This document shows positions 44,842-53,972 of a DNA stretch of 64,000 nt, piece after piece. The stretch comes from Bacteroidetes bacterium HGW-Bacteroidetes-6. Lineage in GTDB: Bacteria > Bacteroidota > Bacteroidia > Bacteroidales > DTU049. The position numbers and the translations under genes were made by a program. A model generated the notes under the pieces. It was not told the DNA's origin. It made no database searches and saw only the letters and a program-made list of their open reading frames with translations. The stretch covers positions 98,387-162,386 of the forward strand of contig PHDB01000002.1 of the NCBI GenBank assembly GCA_002842495.1, given 5' to 3'. Numbering within the stretch: position 1 is the stretch's first letter; each line of letters begins with the position of its first letter.

Positions 44842-46227
44842 TTAGCCAAGTATTTGTATCTGCACAATATAAACAGCAATACCAGCCAGATATCCCAACA
44901 AAGCAAGTAACGATATTTTCTTGAGGTACCAGATGAAATCTATTTTTTCGAGACCCATGGCGGCTACTCCGGCAGCAGATCCAATAATAAGCATACTTCC
45001 ACCCGTACCTGCAGTGTAGGCCAGATATTCCCAAAATATACCATCAACCATAAAATTCGCGGCATATCCTACTGAACCTGGATCCGTAATATTGTACATT
45101 CCCATTGAGCCTGCAACAAGAGGAACGTTGTCGACCACAGCCGAAAGCACTCCAATGCTACCGCCAATAAGATAAACATTGCCCAGGTTGTCATCGAGAA
45201 TTTGAGCAAGAATTCCAAGCTGTCCGGCCGATTGAAGAGCTGCGACAGCCGAAAGAATACCAAGGAAAAACAGCACAGTTGGTACGTCAACTTTGGAGAG
45301 GATTGAAGTGACACTGAGTTTTTCTTCTTTTGGTTTCTTTTTGTGCATAATTTCCGTCACAATCCATATAACGGATAAACTGAGAAGCATTCCCATGTAA
45401 GGGGGTAGATGTGTAATGGTTTTAAAAACAGGAACAAACAAAAGTCCACCAACACCCATGGCCAGCATCAGGTTTCGTTCAAAAGACGTGGTAAACGATT
45501 TCTTTTTTTCGTCTATTTTTGGTCGAGTAACATTACCTTTCATCGTAAAACTCAGCAATGTTAGAGGAACAACCATACAAATGATACTTGGCAGGAATAG
45601 TTTCGCCATAATGTTAACGGTAGTCACCTGACCGCCAATCCACAACATGATTGTTGTTACATCGCCAATAGGCGACCACGCACCACCGGCATTGGCTGCA
45701 AGAACCACCATACTAGCGTAGAACCAACGTGTTTGTTTGTCTTCAATTAGTTTGCGAAGCAGCGCAACCATAACAATTGTTGTTGTAAGGTTGTCGAGCA
45801 TGGCCGACAAAAAGAACGTGATAAAACTAATTACCCACAGCAATTTTACTTTGTTGGTAGTTTTAATTTTGTCGGTAATTACTTTAAATCCCTGATGTTG
45901 GTCAGTTATTTCAACAATGGTCATTGCTCCCAAAAGAAAAAACAGAATTTCGCCAATTTCGCCCAAATGCTCAATGATTTGGTTGTGAACAATGAAATGC
46001 CTCATTCCTTCAATTGTGTTCGCATCGGGATTCATGGCGAAATATTCATTCCAGGCAGTACTTACTCCACTGGTGAAAATATCGAATGCGCCAAAAATAT
46101 AGGCAACCCAAGTAGCAGTCCCTATAAACAAGGCCGAAGCAGCTTTGTCGATTTTCAGCGGGTGCTCCAGTGCAATGGCAATATAGCCCAGCACGAAAAT
46201 AACAACCATCAGTAAAAACAAGTTCAT
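44842..46227 (-). CDS. nhaD: Na+/H+ antiporter NhaD
   Basis: 461 residues from the ATG at 46227 (MNLFLLMVVIFVLGYIAIALE); a longer frame to 46287 adds a non-conserved leader. About twelve helices with NhaD/ArsB-fold motifs: NHLxEIGEILFFLLGAMTIVE-type segment around residue 85, MLDNLTTTIVMVALLRKL, NAGGAWSPIGDVTTIMLW and DNVPLVAGSMGMY. It exports Na+ or Li+ against protons, common in marine bacteria. A terminator follows. Its upstream gap to 46422 is divergent with the TPR kinase. Confidence 0.93.
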   Translation of the reverse strand: MNLFLLMVVIFVLGYIAIALEHPLKIDKAASALFIGTATWVAYIFGAFDIFTSGVSTAWNEYFAMNPDANTIEGMRHFIVHNQIIEHLGEIGEILFFLLGAMTIVEITDQHQGFKVITDKIKTTNKVKLLWVISFITFFLSAMLDNLTTTIVMVALLRKLIEDKQTRWFYASMVVLAANAGGAWSPIGDVTTIMLWIGGQVTTVNIMAKLFLPSIICMVVPLTLLSFTMKGNVTRPKIDEKKKSFTTSFERNLMLAMGVGGLLFVPVFKTITHLPPYMGMLLSLSVIWIVTEIMHKKKPKEEKLSVTSILSKVDVPTVLFFLGILSAVAALQSAGQLGILAQILDDNLGNVYLIGGSIGVLSAVVDNVPLVAGSMGMYNITDPGSVGYAANFMVDGIFWEYLAYTAGTGGSMLIIGSAAGVAAMGLEKIDFIWYLKKISLLALLGYLAGIAVYIVQIQILG

Positions 46228-46421
46228 AATGTGTGTTTTTAATTTTGGGCAAAAGTATAAAAAGCATTTGAATATGGACATTTTCAAAAGAAGAACAACT
46301 GTATTTATTTTACTTTCTAAATTGTTTGTTTTAACAGTTTTTATAAAGAAAGTCTATGATTTAAATTTGAAATATTAATGCGTGTGAAATATTGTGCATA
46401 TTTGCATTAGAATCTTTTGTT

Positions 46422-48476
46422 GTGAGAAATGTATTCTTTTTTTTGACGCTGTTAACACAATTATTTGCTGTACAAGGACAAAACAGCATGAATAAAATGC
46501 TTGAGCAGGCAAAAAATTTGCTCTTTGAAAACCCGGATTCATCGAGTGTTGTTTTTTCTTCTATTATTCCGGAAGCAGCGAAACAAAATGACTATCCGGT
46601 ATTTGCAGAAGCTCAAAAAGGACTGGGTGTTTGTTTCTACTATCTTCAGCAATACGATTCGGCTCTTTCGCACTATCAAATCGCGCTCGATTGCAGACTT
46701 ACGAAACTGACACCTGTTTCCGATTCAATCAATCTCTATTCTATAGCAGGTTTATTGCATAATATGGCCTTGGTTTATATTGATAGAGGCAATAATGAAG
46801 AAGCCATTTTACTGTTGATGAAAGAAGAAAAAATAAGAAAAATAATAGGAGATAGCAAAGGCCTTGCCCGTTTCACGTATTCCAGTCTGGGGGGTATATA
46901 TTTTTCGGAAGGCAATTATGCCAGTGCAATTAAATGTTTTTATCAATCGTTGGGCATTTATATTCAAGAATCCGATAATCCGCAAATTGCATACGTTTTT
47001 GATCAAATCGGAGCAGTCTATTACGAACAAGGCGACTTTAACAAAGCATATCAGTATTACGAAAGAGCATTAAAAATAAGGAAACTGGAAAACGATTCGC
47101 TTGAAGTTTCATTTTCGCTGAATAACCTTGGAATAACAGCTTATGCCAAACATGAATACTCGAGTGCAATTGCATTTTTTCGTCGAGCTATAGCCATCAA
47201 GGAGTATTATAGCGATATTTCAGGACTTGCTTCGGTGCATAACAATATAGGACTTGTTTTTCAGGATTTGAATGATCTCGATTCATCACTAATACATTGT
47301 AATTTAGCGGTTGCATATTCTCAATCTTGTTCCGATCGGAACAAAGAAGCATTGGCTCTGGTAAATTCCGGAGCTGCATATCGTTTACTGGGTCAATATG
47401 CTTTGGCGACGAAGGACTTACAGAAGGCTCTTGAATTGTCGGAACAAAACGGATATCTGAATCTTGTTCGCGATGCAGCTTCGCAGCTTGCTGAGCTTTA
47501 CGAAGCCCAGTCGATGTATGCCGAGGCATATAAAATGAAATCGCTCGAAAAAACCATGTCGGACAGCCTTCTCAATCGAGAAAGCCTTAAAAAGATTGCT
47601 GTTGCTGAAACAAAATTTCGCTACGAAAACAAAATGGCAACCGATTCGCTGAACAATGTTGTTGCTGCAACGCAAAAAGATATCGAGAACAAACAAGTTG
47701 TGCGTCGGCAGCAACAAATATCCATATTTATATTGCTGCTTTCAATTCTGGTTATAGTAATTGTTTGGCTTATTTTCAGGAGTTCGCGGCTTAAACTTCA
47801 ATTACATCAAGATGAGCTTAAACGTCGTGCAGCTGAACTCGAAAACACATTGTTGCGTTCGCAAATGAATCCTCATTTCATTTTCAACTCGATGAATTCC
47901 ATTCAGGGATTTATTTCGGCAAACGATACCTTGTCGGCCGAGCGCTATCTGGCAAAATTTGCCCGTTTGATAAGGCATATACTTGAAAACTCGGGTCAAG
48001 AATATATTCTGCTTAGCGAAGAACTTGAAGCCTTGAAATTATATCTTGAGCTTGAACAAGCGCGTTTTCGAAACAAATTCACATGGGAAATAAATTTGGA
48101 CAGCAGTATTGATGCCGAATCGATTATGGTGCCTCCACTCATTATTCAGCCGTTTGTCGAAAATGCAATTTTGCACGGAATTTTGCATTTGCAAGGGAAT
48201 GGAAAAATCGAAGTTAAGTTGATTCATTTGGCAGAAGATTCAAAAATTAGCTGTATTGTTAGCGACAATGGCGTTGGACGAAAACGTTCGGCTGAACTCA
48301 AAAAAGAAACTCCCGGAAAACGCAAATCGATTGGAATGGGCCTCACAGGAGAGAGACTGGAGCTTTTGGATGAAAGCAGCGAAATAAATCCTATTACAAT
48401 TGAAGATTTGTTCGACAGTTCGGGCAATGCGGCTGGCACACGGGTGACACTTCTGATTCCTTATGTTGAAGAATGA
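46422..48476 (+). CDS. TPR sensor histidine kinase (LytS/YehU type)
   Basis: 684 residues from a GTG at 46422, chosen because it opens a signal peptide (VRNVFFFLTLLTQLFAVQ); the frame also has a TTG at 46392. Residues 25-420 hold about eight TPR units (ALSHYQIALDCR, KCFYQSLGIY, KAYQYYERALKIRKLE), then a helix (ISIFILLLSILVIVIVWLIF), a coiled coil and a His_kinase domain with phosphoacceptor in LLRSQMNPHFIFNSMNSIQ and an HATPase (DNGVGRKRS, GMGLTGERL). Pairs with the LytTR regulator behind it. Confidence 0.93.
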   Translation: MRNVFFFLTLLTQLFAVQGQNSMNKMLEQAKNLLFENPDSSSVVFSSIIPEAAKQNDYPVFAEAQKGLGVCFYYLQQYDSALSHYQIALDCRLTKLTPVSDSINLYSIAGLLHNMALVYIDRGNNEEAILLLMKEEKIRKIIGDSKGLARFTYSSLGGIYFSEGNYASAIKCFYQSLGIYIQESDNPQIAYVFDQIGAVYYEQGDFNKAYQYYERALKIRKLENDSLEVSFSLNNLGITAYAKHEYSSAIAFFRRAIAIKEYYSDISGLASVHNNIGLVFQDLNDLDSSLIHCNLAVAYSQSCSDRNKEALALVNSGAAYRLLGQYALATKDLQKALELSEQNGYLNLVRDAASQLAELYEAQSMYAEAYKMKSLEKTMSDSLLNRESLKKIAVAETKFRYENKMATDSLNNVVAATQKDIENKQVVRRQQQISIFILLLSILVIVIVWLIFRSSRLKLQLHQDELKRRAAELENTLLRSQMNPHFIFNSMNSIQGFISANDTLSAERYLAKFARLIRHILENSGQEYILLSEELEALKLYLELEQARFRNKFTWEINLDSSIDAESIMVPPLIIQPFVENAILHGILHLQGNGKIEVKLIHLAEDSKISCIVSDNGVGRKRSAELKKETPGKRKSIGMGLTGERLELLDESSEINPITIEDLFDSSGNAAGTRVTLLIPYVEE

Positions 48477-48498
48477 AAAATGTTGCTATATTTGAAAA

Positions 48499-49245
48499 AT
48501 GGCTGAAAATAACTTGAAAATAGTAATTGTTGACGACGAGGAATCGGGTCGTGAAACGCTTCGCAATTTTCTGACAAAGTATTGCAATGGAGTCGAAATT
48601 GTTGCCGAGGCCAACGGGGTTGCATCGGGAATTGGACAAATTGTTTTGCACAAGCCCGATTTGGTTTTTCTCGACGTTCAAATGCAAGATGGAACAGGCT
48701 TCGACTTACTATCTGGTTTGAGCGAACGCAAATTTCAGGTGGTTTTTGTTACTTCTTACGACCAATATGCTTTGCAGGCATTCCGCTTTAGTGCCGCCGA
48801 TTATTTGTTGAAACCTGTTGACCCAGACCAATTGATTGAAGCGGTTGAAAAAGTGCGTTCAAATATTGAAAAAAAGGAAATCACCAGCAAACTCGATGTG
48901 TTGGTGTCGAATGTTAACAGACTTGAAAAAATAGCATTGCCAGCTATGGATGGTATTCGCTTTGTGAATATCGAAGATATTGTACGATGCGAGTCGGATG
49001 ATAATTATACTATGTTTTTTATGAAATCGGGCGAATCGATTGTGGTGTCGAAAACACTGAAAGAATATGAGCTGATGCTAAATGGAATGCGGTTTTGTCG
49101 TGTTCACAAGTCATATTTAGTCAATTTGAAATATGTTTCGCGTTATGTTCCCGGTGATGGAGGCTATCTTATTCTCGAAGACGGTTCGCATGTCGATGTT
49201 TCGCGCCGCAAAAAAGAAGCACTGCTTGAGATGCTGATGAAATAA
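48499..49245 (+). CDS. LytTR-family response regulator
   Basis: 248 residues. Receiver (IVIVDDEESGRETL, Asp in LVFLDVQMQDGTG, Lys in YLLKPVDPD) and C-terminal LytTR DNA-binding domain (IRFVNIEDIVRCESDDNYT ... FCRVHKSYLVNLKYV). It starts 22 bp after the kinase and is its expected partner. Target genes unknown; the secreted orphan at 49257 follows after 11 bp. Confidence 0.94.
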   Translation: MAENNLKIVIVDDEESGRETLRNFLTKYCNGVEIVAEANGVASGIGQIVLHKPDLVFLDVQMQDGTGFDLLSGLSERKFQVVFVTSYDQYALQAFRFSAADYLLKPVDPDQLIEAVEKVRSNIEKKEITSKLDVLVSNVNRLEKIALPAMDGIRFVNIEDIVRCESDDNYTMFFMKSGESIVVSKTLKEYELMLNGMRFCRVHKSYLVNLKYVSRYVPGDGGYLILEDGSHVDVSRRKKEALLEMLMK

Positions 49246-49256
49246 AATACATATTC

Positions 49257-50192
49257 ATGAAGCTTCATTTTTTCTTTAAACTTTGTTTTTTTGTTTTTGC
49301 TGGAACAGTTTCGAATTTTGGCTATTCTTCCAACGATACTATTCCTCTGTTAACAGCCCAAGATTTTGTGTTTGACAACTCGGGTTCACCATATTATCAT
49401 TACACACAGAATGCAATTGCTGTAGAATGTACCCAGCAAGAATTCAGTTTGGCAAAGACAAAGATGAAAATTGTTCAAAAATTCGAAAGGGAAAGAAACT
49501 CCGACTCTGACTTTAATTTATTTCACAACAACAAGCCTGCATATATGGAACTTATCAGGAATAAAATGAACGATTGGGGACTTTCGGATGTTGTTGAAAT
49601 TGATTTTTATAACCGCAACAAAAAGGGTGTTTGGATTGTTGATAGTTCTATACTGATTGTAAAACTCCATGCAAAAAGCAATTTGTGCATACAGTTACTT
49701 TATATGGAAGGCTATTCAGAATTTAGTGTTTATCAGTATTTGCCGAAATTTAATTTGCTCGACTTGTTCGAAAGAAGAGGAATTGAACAACATTATCATC
49801 AATACTTCGATGTTGAAAGTGGCTACTTTTACCCGATGAATTCTAATCTGGAGTTATTAACAGGTGATTCTATTTTGATTTTCAAGGGTGATTTCAAAAA
49901 TTATGGGCCACATGAAAATCAAAACCCAACTCTGGGTTTTATAGATTTGAAAAGTCAGGTGGATATGAATATTTCCTTGAAAGAAATTGCGTTTCATCTA
50001 TCGCAGACAAACGATGATTCTGGATGGATGGTAAGCGACGCAATTATAAATAAAGCCGAAAAAGAAGAAGAAACAAGGTTTAACAATTATATGATTTTTG
50101 TAAAATTATCAAGATTCACACGCGACAACACTTCTTTAAAAACTACGGTCTTAGAAGATCGGTATTTTCGGATTGTGAAAACAAGCTGGTGA
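49257..50192 (+). CDS. Exported protein of unknown function
   Basis: 311 residues with a signal peptide (MKLHFFFKLCFFVFAGTVSNFGYS). No family recognised; the sequence is mixed alpha/beta and rich in Tyr, Phe and Asn, with no repeats or sorting domain. Being 11 bp after the LytTR regulator, it may be co-transcribed with or controlled by that pair. Confidence 0.7.
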   Translation: MKLHFFFKLCFFVFAGTVSNFGYSSNDTIPLLTAQDFVFDNSGSPYYHYTQNAIAVECTQQEFSLAKTKMKIVQKFERERNSDSDFNLFHNNKPAYMELIRNKMNDWGLSDVVEIDFYNRNKKGVWIVDSSILIVKLHAKSNLCIQLLYMEGYSEFSVYQYLPKFNLLDLFERRGIEQHYHQYFDVESGYFYPMNSNLELLTGDSILIFKGDFKNYGPHENQNPTLGFIDLKSQVDMNISLKEIAFHLSQTNDDSGWMVSDAIINKAEKEEETRFNNYMIFVKLSRFTRDNTSLKTTVLEDRYFRIVKTSW

Positions 50193-50390
50193 AATTGCTT
50201 TTGATTTCTAAAAAGCAGACCTGACAGTAATAAACCCGAACTCCTTTCTGGTGGCTCTGGGATCTATTAGTCCGCTTGACCCAGTCGAAAAAACATGCAG
50301 TAATAAAATAACAGCATGCCAATATCGGGGAAAATTATAAAGGATTTGTCTCTCGGAAGAGATCGTGTTTCTTTTGGCAGGGCTATACGA

Positions 50391-51494
50391 TCACATATTC
50401 ATTCCGGACATCGGGTCTAGTCCTTTCTTCAGGATGTATTCGCTGTTAAGGAGGTATACGCCGGAAGTAACAACCTGCTCACCGGGTTTTAATCCGGAAA
50501 TGATCTCTACAGACCGACTGTTTTTAATTCCGGTAGCGACCATTCGTATATTGAAATACCCGGTTGAATCCAAAATCCAGACACTGCTGCCGCGGGAATC
50601 TGTAATAACAGCATTCGATGGCACAACCACGGCTTTTTTCATATCATAAGTCATTTTTATTTCAGCCATCAAGCCGGGTTTTATTTTTCCCTGCGGATTT
50701 CTGATTTCAACCCGTATAAGCATAATGGTTGAGTTTTTTTCCATTTCAGGGCTGATAAAAGAGATCGTACCTTTTCCATATATTTCCGGCAGGGCATTGA
50801 TCGAATACATAACAGGTGAATTTCCCCTCACATATTGAATATCATCCGGATATACCTGAGCCTCGATCCACAGCGTGGAGTAATCGGCAAGTTCAACGAC
50901 AGGGGAACCGGACATTACGTAATCTCCTTCCTCGGTTTTCAGTTTATGGATATATCCGGATACCGGACTGTACACCTTGACCCGGTCTGAAACAACCGTG
51001 TTTTCGTTGAGCAGGGCAATCTGTCCGGGGGTCATTCCGTACAACAGCAATTTGTTTTTTGCCGTTTCGAGCAGGTCCACATAATCATTCCGGTAATTAC
51101 CCAGCTTTTGCTTCTTTTCCTGAGCCAGAAGGTACTCTTTCTGTACAGAGATGAGTTCCTCGCTGTATATTTCATACAGCAGATCGCCTTTACGGACAAA
51201 ATCTCCGGTGGATTTCAGATACATTTTTTCTATCCGCCCGGCTACTTTTGAACTGACAACCTGTGTGGTGTTTTCGTTGATGACAGTCTTTCCGACAAAT
51301 AACTTTTCAGTTCCGATACTGTCCATGCGAACCGTGTCGGTTTTGATGTTTGCAAGTTGCATCTGCAAGGCATTCAGTTTGAGTCCTTTATTCTCGGACA
51401 TCGCCATTTGATCCTGCATGGACGGCGCATGTTCTTTTGCTCCGCATGAAACGAGCAGACCCATCAACGCTATAAGCAGATACCTATTTGTCAT
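50391..51494 (-). CDS. RND efflux periplasmic adaptor (CusB/CzcB type)
   Basis: 367 residues from the ATG at 51494, which starts a lipoprotein signal (MTNRYLLIALMGLLVSCG). Membrane-fusion-protein layout: VSSKVAGRIEKMYLKSTGDF, a short helical hairpin, the lipoyl-like YSPVSGYIHKLKTEEGDYV, beta-barrel (WIEAQVYPDDIQYV) and a C-terminal SGLKPGEQVVTSG. Overlaps the end of the second adaptor gene by 11 bp. It is the last gene of the metal efflux operon. Codon use here is richer in G+C than the surrounding genes. Confidence 0.9.
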   Translation of the reverse strand: MTNRYLLIALMGLLVSCGAKEHAPSMQDQMAMSENKGLKLNALQMQLANIKTDTVRMDSIGTEKLFVGKTVINENTTQVVSSKVAGRIEKMYLKSTGDFVRKGDLLYEIYSEELISVQKEYLLAQEKKQKLGNYRNDYVDLLETAKNKLLLYGMTPGQIALLNENTVVSDRVKVYSPVSGYIHKLKTEEGDYVMSGSPVVELADYSTLWIEAQVYPDDIQYVRGNSPVMYSINALPEIYGKGTISFISPEMEKNSTIMLIRVEIRNPQGKIKPGLMAEIKMTYDMKKAVVVPSNAVITDSRGSSVWILDSTGYFNIRMVATGIKNSRSVEIISGLKPGEQVVTSGVYLLNSEYILKKGLDPMSGMNM

Positions 51495-52758
51495 CTTTTC
51501 CGGTATTAATGAAGCTGTCATTATCTGTGAGCGCCTGTGCGTTTTCCGCAATGCTGTCGGTTCGGGTTATCCCGGACAGGATCTCGGTCCATTCTCCGTA
51601 TTTCAATCCCGTTACAACTTTTCTGGGTCGGAAGACGGATTTTTCCTTGCAGAAAACAATGTTGTTTTTTCCAAGGTCGAGAACCGACGTCCGGGGAACC
51701 CACAATCCTCGGTGCACCCCGGTGTAAATTCTGGCCGAAACCAGTTGTCCGACTTTGAACAAACCGTTCGGATTGGTGATATACACTCTTATATTGACCA
51801 TTTTGGAATCCTCCGGGTTGGGTGATTCGATGTAGTTAATCATTCCGTTGTAGGCCTTATCTTCGCTTCCCTGTATGAAAATATCCGCTTTCATACCTTC
51901 CTTCAGCAGAGCAAACACATCGGCATGTACCTTGATAACAGCCCATAAATGCCTGTTGTCTGCTACATTGAATACCGTTTGTCCTTTATCGATATAGTCT
52001 CCTTCCCGGATTTCGCTCCGTATATACTGAGGTTCTTTTTTTCCTCCCATGTTGTTCATACCTTTGTTCTTAACCGGCATCGTTCCGGTTTTTTCAGCCT
52101 CATCCTGTGGGACAATATAACCGCTTGCGGGACTGTAAAAAGGTACGGAATACATCGGAACGCCTGTTTTCAGAACCGTGCGTATTTCGGCTTCCTGCAT
52201 TCCCGACAGCAGCAGCTTTCGTTTGACTGAATTTATCAGCTCCGTCTCTGTACTGTCATTTTTTGTCAGGAATAACAGGTTCTCCTGTTCTGTAAGCAGT
52301 TCGGGGCTGTATATGTCAAACAGCCTCTGACCCATTGAGACAAACTGATATGTATACCTGATATACAGTTTTTCTATTCTCCCGCCGATACGGGAACTGA
52401 TGGTGCTGATATATCGTGTGTCGTAGGTCAGTATTCCCGATTCATCAAAAACTACAGGAAACTCCATGCTGTCGGCTGAAATGACTTTTTGCCCCGATAG
52501 AAAACTGCTGTAGGTCGGTTCCAGCACATCGCCGAGACCGGAAAACGTATCGGTTGTACTTTCCATACTTTTCTCGACCAATACCATCCCGCAGATCGGG
52601 CAGTTTCCCGGTTTGGTTTCCCGGATCTGCGGATGCATTGAGCATGTATAGATCACATGGGAATGCTTGTTATTACTGTCATGTTTGCTGTTGCAGGACA
52701 GCCATGTCAGGCAGACCGCAATGAGTAGCAGGATTGTATATTTATTGTGCGCCGTCAT
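51484..52758 (-). CDS. RND efflux periplasmic adaptor with heavy-metal-binding domain
   Basis: 424 residues. Lipoprotein signal (MTAHNKYTILLLIAVCLTWLSC), then a heavy-metal-binding domain YTCSMHPQIRETKPGNCPICGMVL (residues 35-58), then the adaptor proper (ISSRIGGRIEKLYIRYTYQF, YSPASGYIVPQDEAEKTG). The Met/His/Cys-rich head is typical of CusB-type adaptors that hand copper or silver to the pump. A second adaptor, without this head, follows at once. Overlaps the TolC-family gene by 17 bp. Confidence 0.92.
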   Translation of the reverse strand: MTAHNKYTILLLIAVCLTWLSCNSKHDSNNKHSHVIYTCSMHPQIRETKPGNCPICGMVLVEKSMESTTDTFSGLGDVLEPTYSSFLSGQKVISADSMEFPVVFDESGILTYDTRYISTISSRIGGRIEKLYIRYTYQFVSMGQRLFDIYSPELLTEQENLLFLTKNDSTETELINSVKRKLLLSGMQEAEIRTVLKTGVPMYSVPFYSPASGYIVPQDEAEKTGTMPVKNKGMNNMGGKKEPQYIRSEIREGDYIDKGQTVFNVADNRHLWAVIKVHADVFALLKEGMKADIFIQGSEDKAYNGMINYIESPNPEDSKMVNIRVYITNPNGLFKVGQLVSARIYTGVHRGLWVPRTSVLDLGKNNIVFCKEKSVFRPRKVVTGLKYGEWTEILSGITRTDSIAENAQALTDNDSFINTGKDDK

Positions 52759-53971
52759 ATTCCGTTAGTTTTTCAAATTCAGCCTGTAACAGCAGCAATT
52801 CTTCAAGGTGGTCGAGATACTCTGTTTTTTCCATTTTCAGGGCCAGCCACGCATCGATCACCATGTAGAGGCTTTCCGTGTTTTGCTCATACGCTAACAG
52901 TGTGGCATAATAGCTTTTTTCCAGAGAAGGAATGATGTTTTTTTTATACAGGTCTGTCTGGACTTTTCTGTATCGGATTTGCGTCTGTACCGAAACAACC
53001 ATTCCCCGGCTTTCGACCAGCATGGATTCGCGCTCTTTTTCAAGCGCAAGAATATCGAGTTGCAGTCCCTGGTATTCCGATCGGTACATTTTTGATGACC
53101 ACGGGGCTATAGGTATTGTGATCATGCCCATAACGGAAAACTGATTTGGGTTCATGCCGAATGTAAACATGTGATCGTACCGGATTCCGAAATCGGGCTT
53201 TCGTTTGCTCCATTCAACAGTTTGTTTCAGGTACGTGGTGCTTATTTTCTGGTCCATGGCTTTGATGTCGCTTCGGTGTGCCATCAGGAATACGGTGTCG
53301 GCGGTTTCATTTTCGTAGTTGTAGAGCGTAAAGCTTGTATCGGCATCGAACGCCGTGTTGTAATCTCTGTTCATGAGCGTATTTATAGCGATCCGGCTCA
53401 TATCCATATTGTTTTCTATCATCACAAGTTCGTTTTCGAGTTCATTGAGCCGCGCCTTTGCCATATAAATGCTGCTTATTTTTTCGTCCCCGTAGGGGTA
53501 GCGGATTTCCGAAAGCTGAATAATGTAGCTGAGAAGTTCTTTGCTTTCAATCATTACAGTCTTCTTTTTCTGCAGGATCAGTAATTTGAAATACGCTGCT
53601 TTTGCCTGATAATGCAACTCATTTACACTTGCATCTTTGTAAAGAGTTTCAATCGAGGACATACTTTTAATATATTCATCCCTGGCGCGGAGTTTTCCGG
53701 GGTTCGGTATCATCTGCTGCACGGTCAGCATGTATGCTCCCATGCCATTTTCCATGGAGTAGGGAAGCATATAAAATCCGGTCCCTGCCTGCGGAGCTTC
53801 CCAGCTTTTTGCTCCCTGGGCATACGAATCAAAGGCTTCTGCTTTCAGATCATACATTTTGAGAAGCGGATGGTTGACATCGATGGCATGCAGCATACTG
53901 TCAACCGAAAGCACCTGTGCAGTTCCGAGACACGGGATCGATACTATTGACAATAAAAATAAAATGCGCAT
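52742..53971 (-). CDS. TolC-family outer membrane factor (CusC-like)
   Basis: 409 residues from the ATG at 53971 (signal peptide MRILFLLSIVSIPCLGTAQ); a longer frame to 54004 overlaps the pump gene. Long amphipathic helices and duplicated layout: QAGTGFYMLPYSMENGMGAY, QMIPNPGKLRARDEYIKSM, KLLILQKKKTVMIESKELL. It should form the outer membrane channel for the adaptor-pump complex. Starts 1 bp from the end of the pump gene. Confidence 0.9.
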   Translation of the reverse strand: MRILFLLSIVSIPCLGTAQVLSVDSMLHAIDVNHPLLKMYDLKAEAFDSYAQGAKSWEAPQAGTGFYMLPYSMENGMGAYMLTVQQMIPNPGKLRARDEYIKSMSSIETLYKDASVNELHYQAKAAYFKLLILQKKKTVMIESKELLSYIIQLSEIRYPYGDEKISSIYMAKARLNELENELVMIENNMDMSRIAINTLMNRDYNTAFDADTSFTLYNYENETADTVFLMAHRSDIKAMDQKISTTYLKQTVEWSKRKPDFGIRYDHMFTFGMNPNQFSVMGMITIPIAPWSSKMYRSEYQGLQLDILALEKERESMLVESRGMVVSVQTQIRYRKVQTDLYKKNIIPSLEKSYYATLLAYEQNTESLYMVIDAWLALKMEKTEYLDHLEELLLLQAEFEKLTEYDGAQ

Positions 53972-53972
53972 T

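Noticed and set aside
48487..48494. TATATTTG as promoter of the LytTR gene
   Set aside because: Only 5 bp before the ATG, so transcription would start at or after the start codon; the gene is more likely co-transcribed with the kinase.
50193..50390. Gap between the secreted orphan and the efflux operon checked for an island end matching tRNA-Arg
   Set aside because: No stretch matching the tRNA-Arg 3' end or the 50-bp repeat; the efflux operon cannot be shown to belong to the recombinase element.
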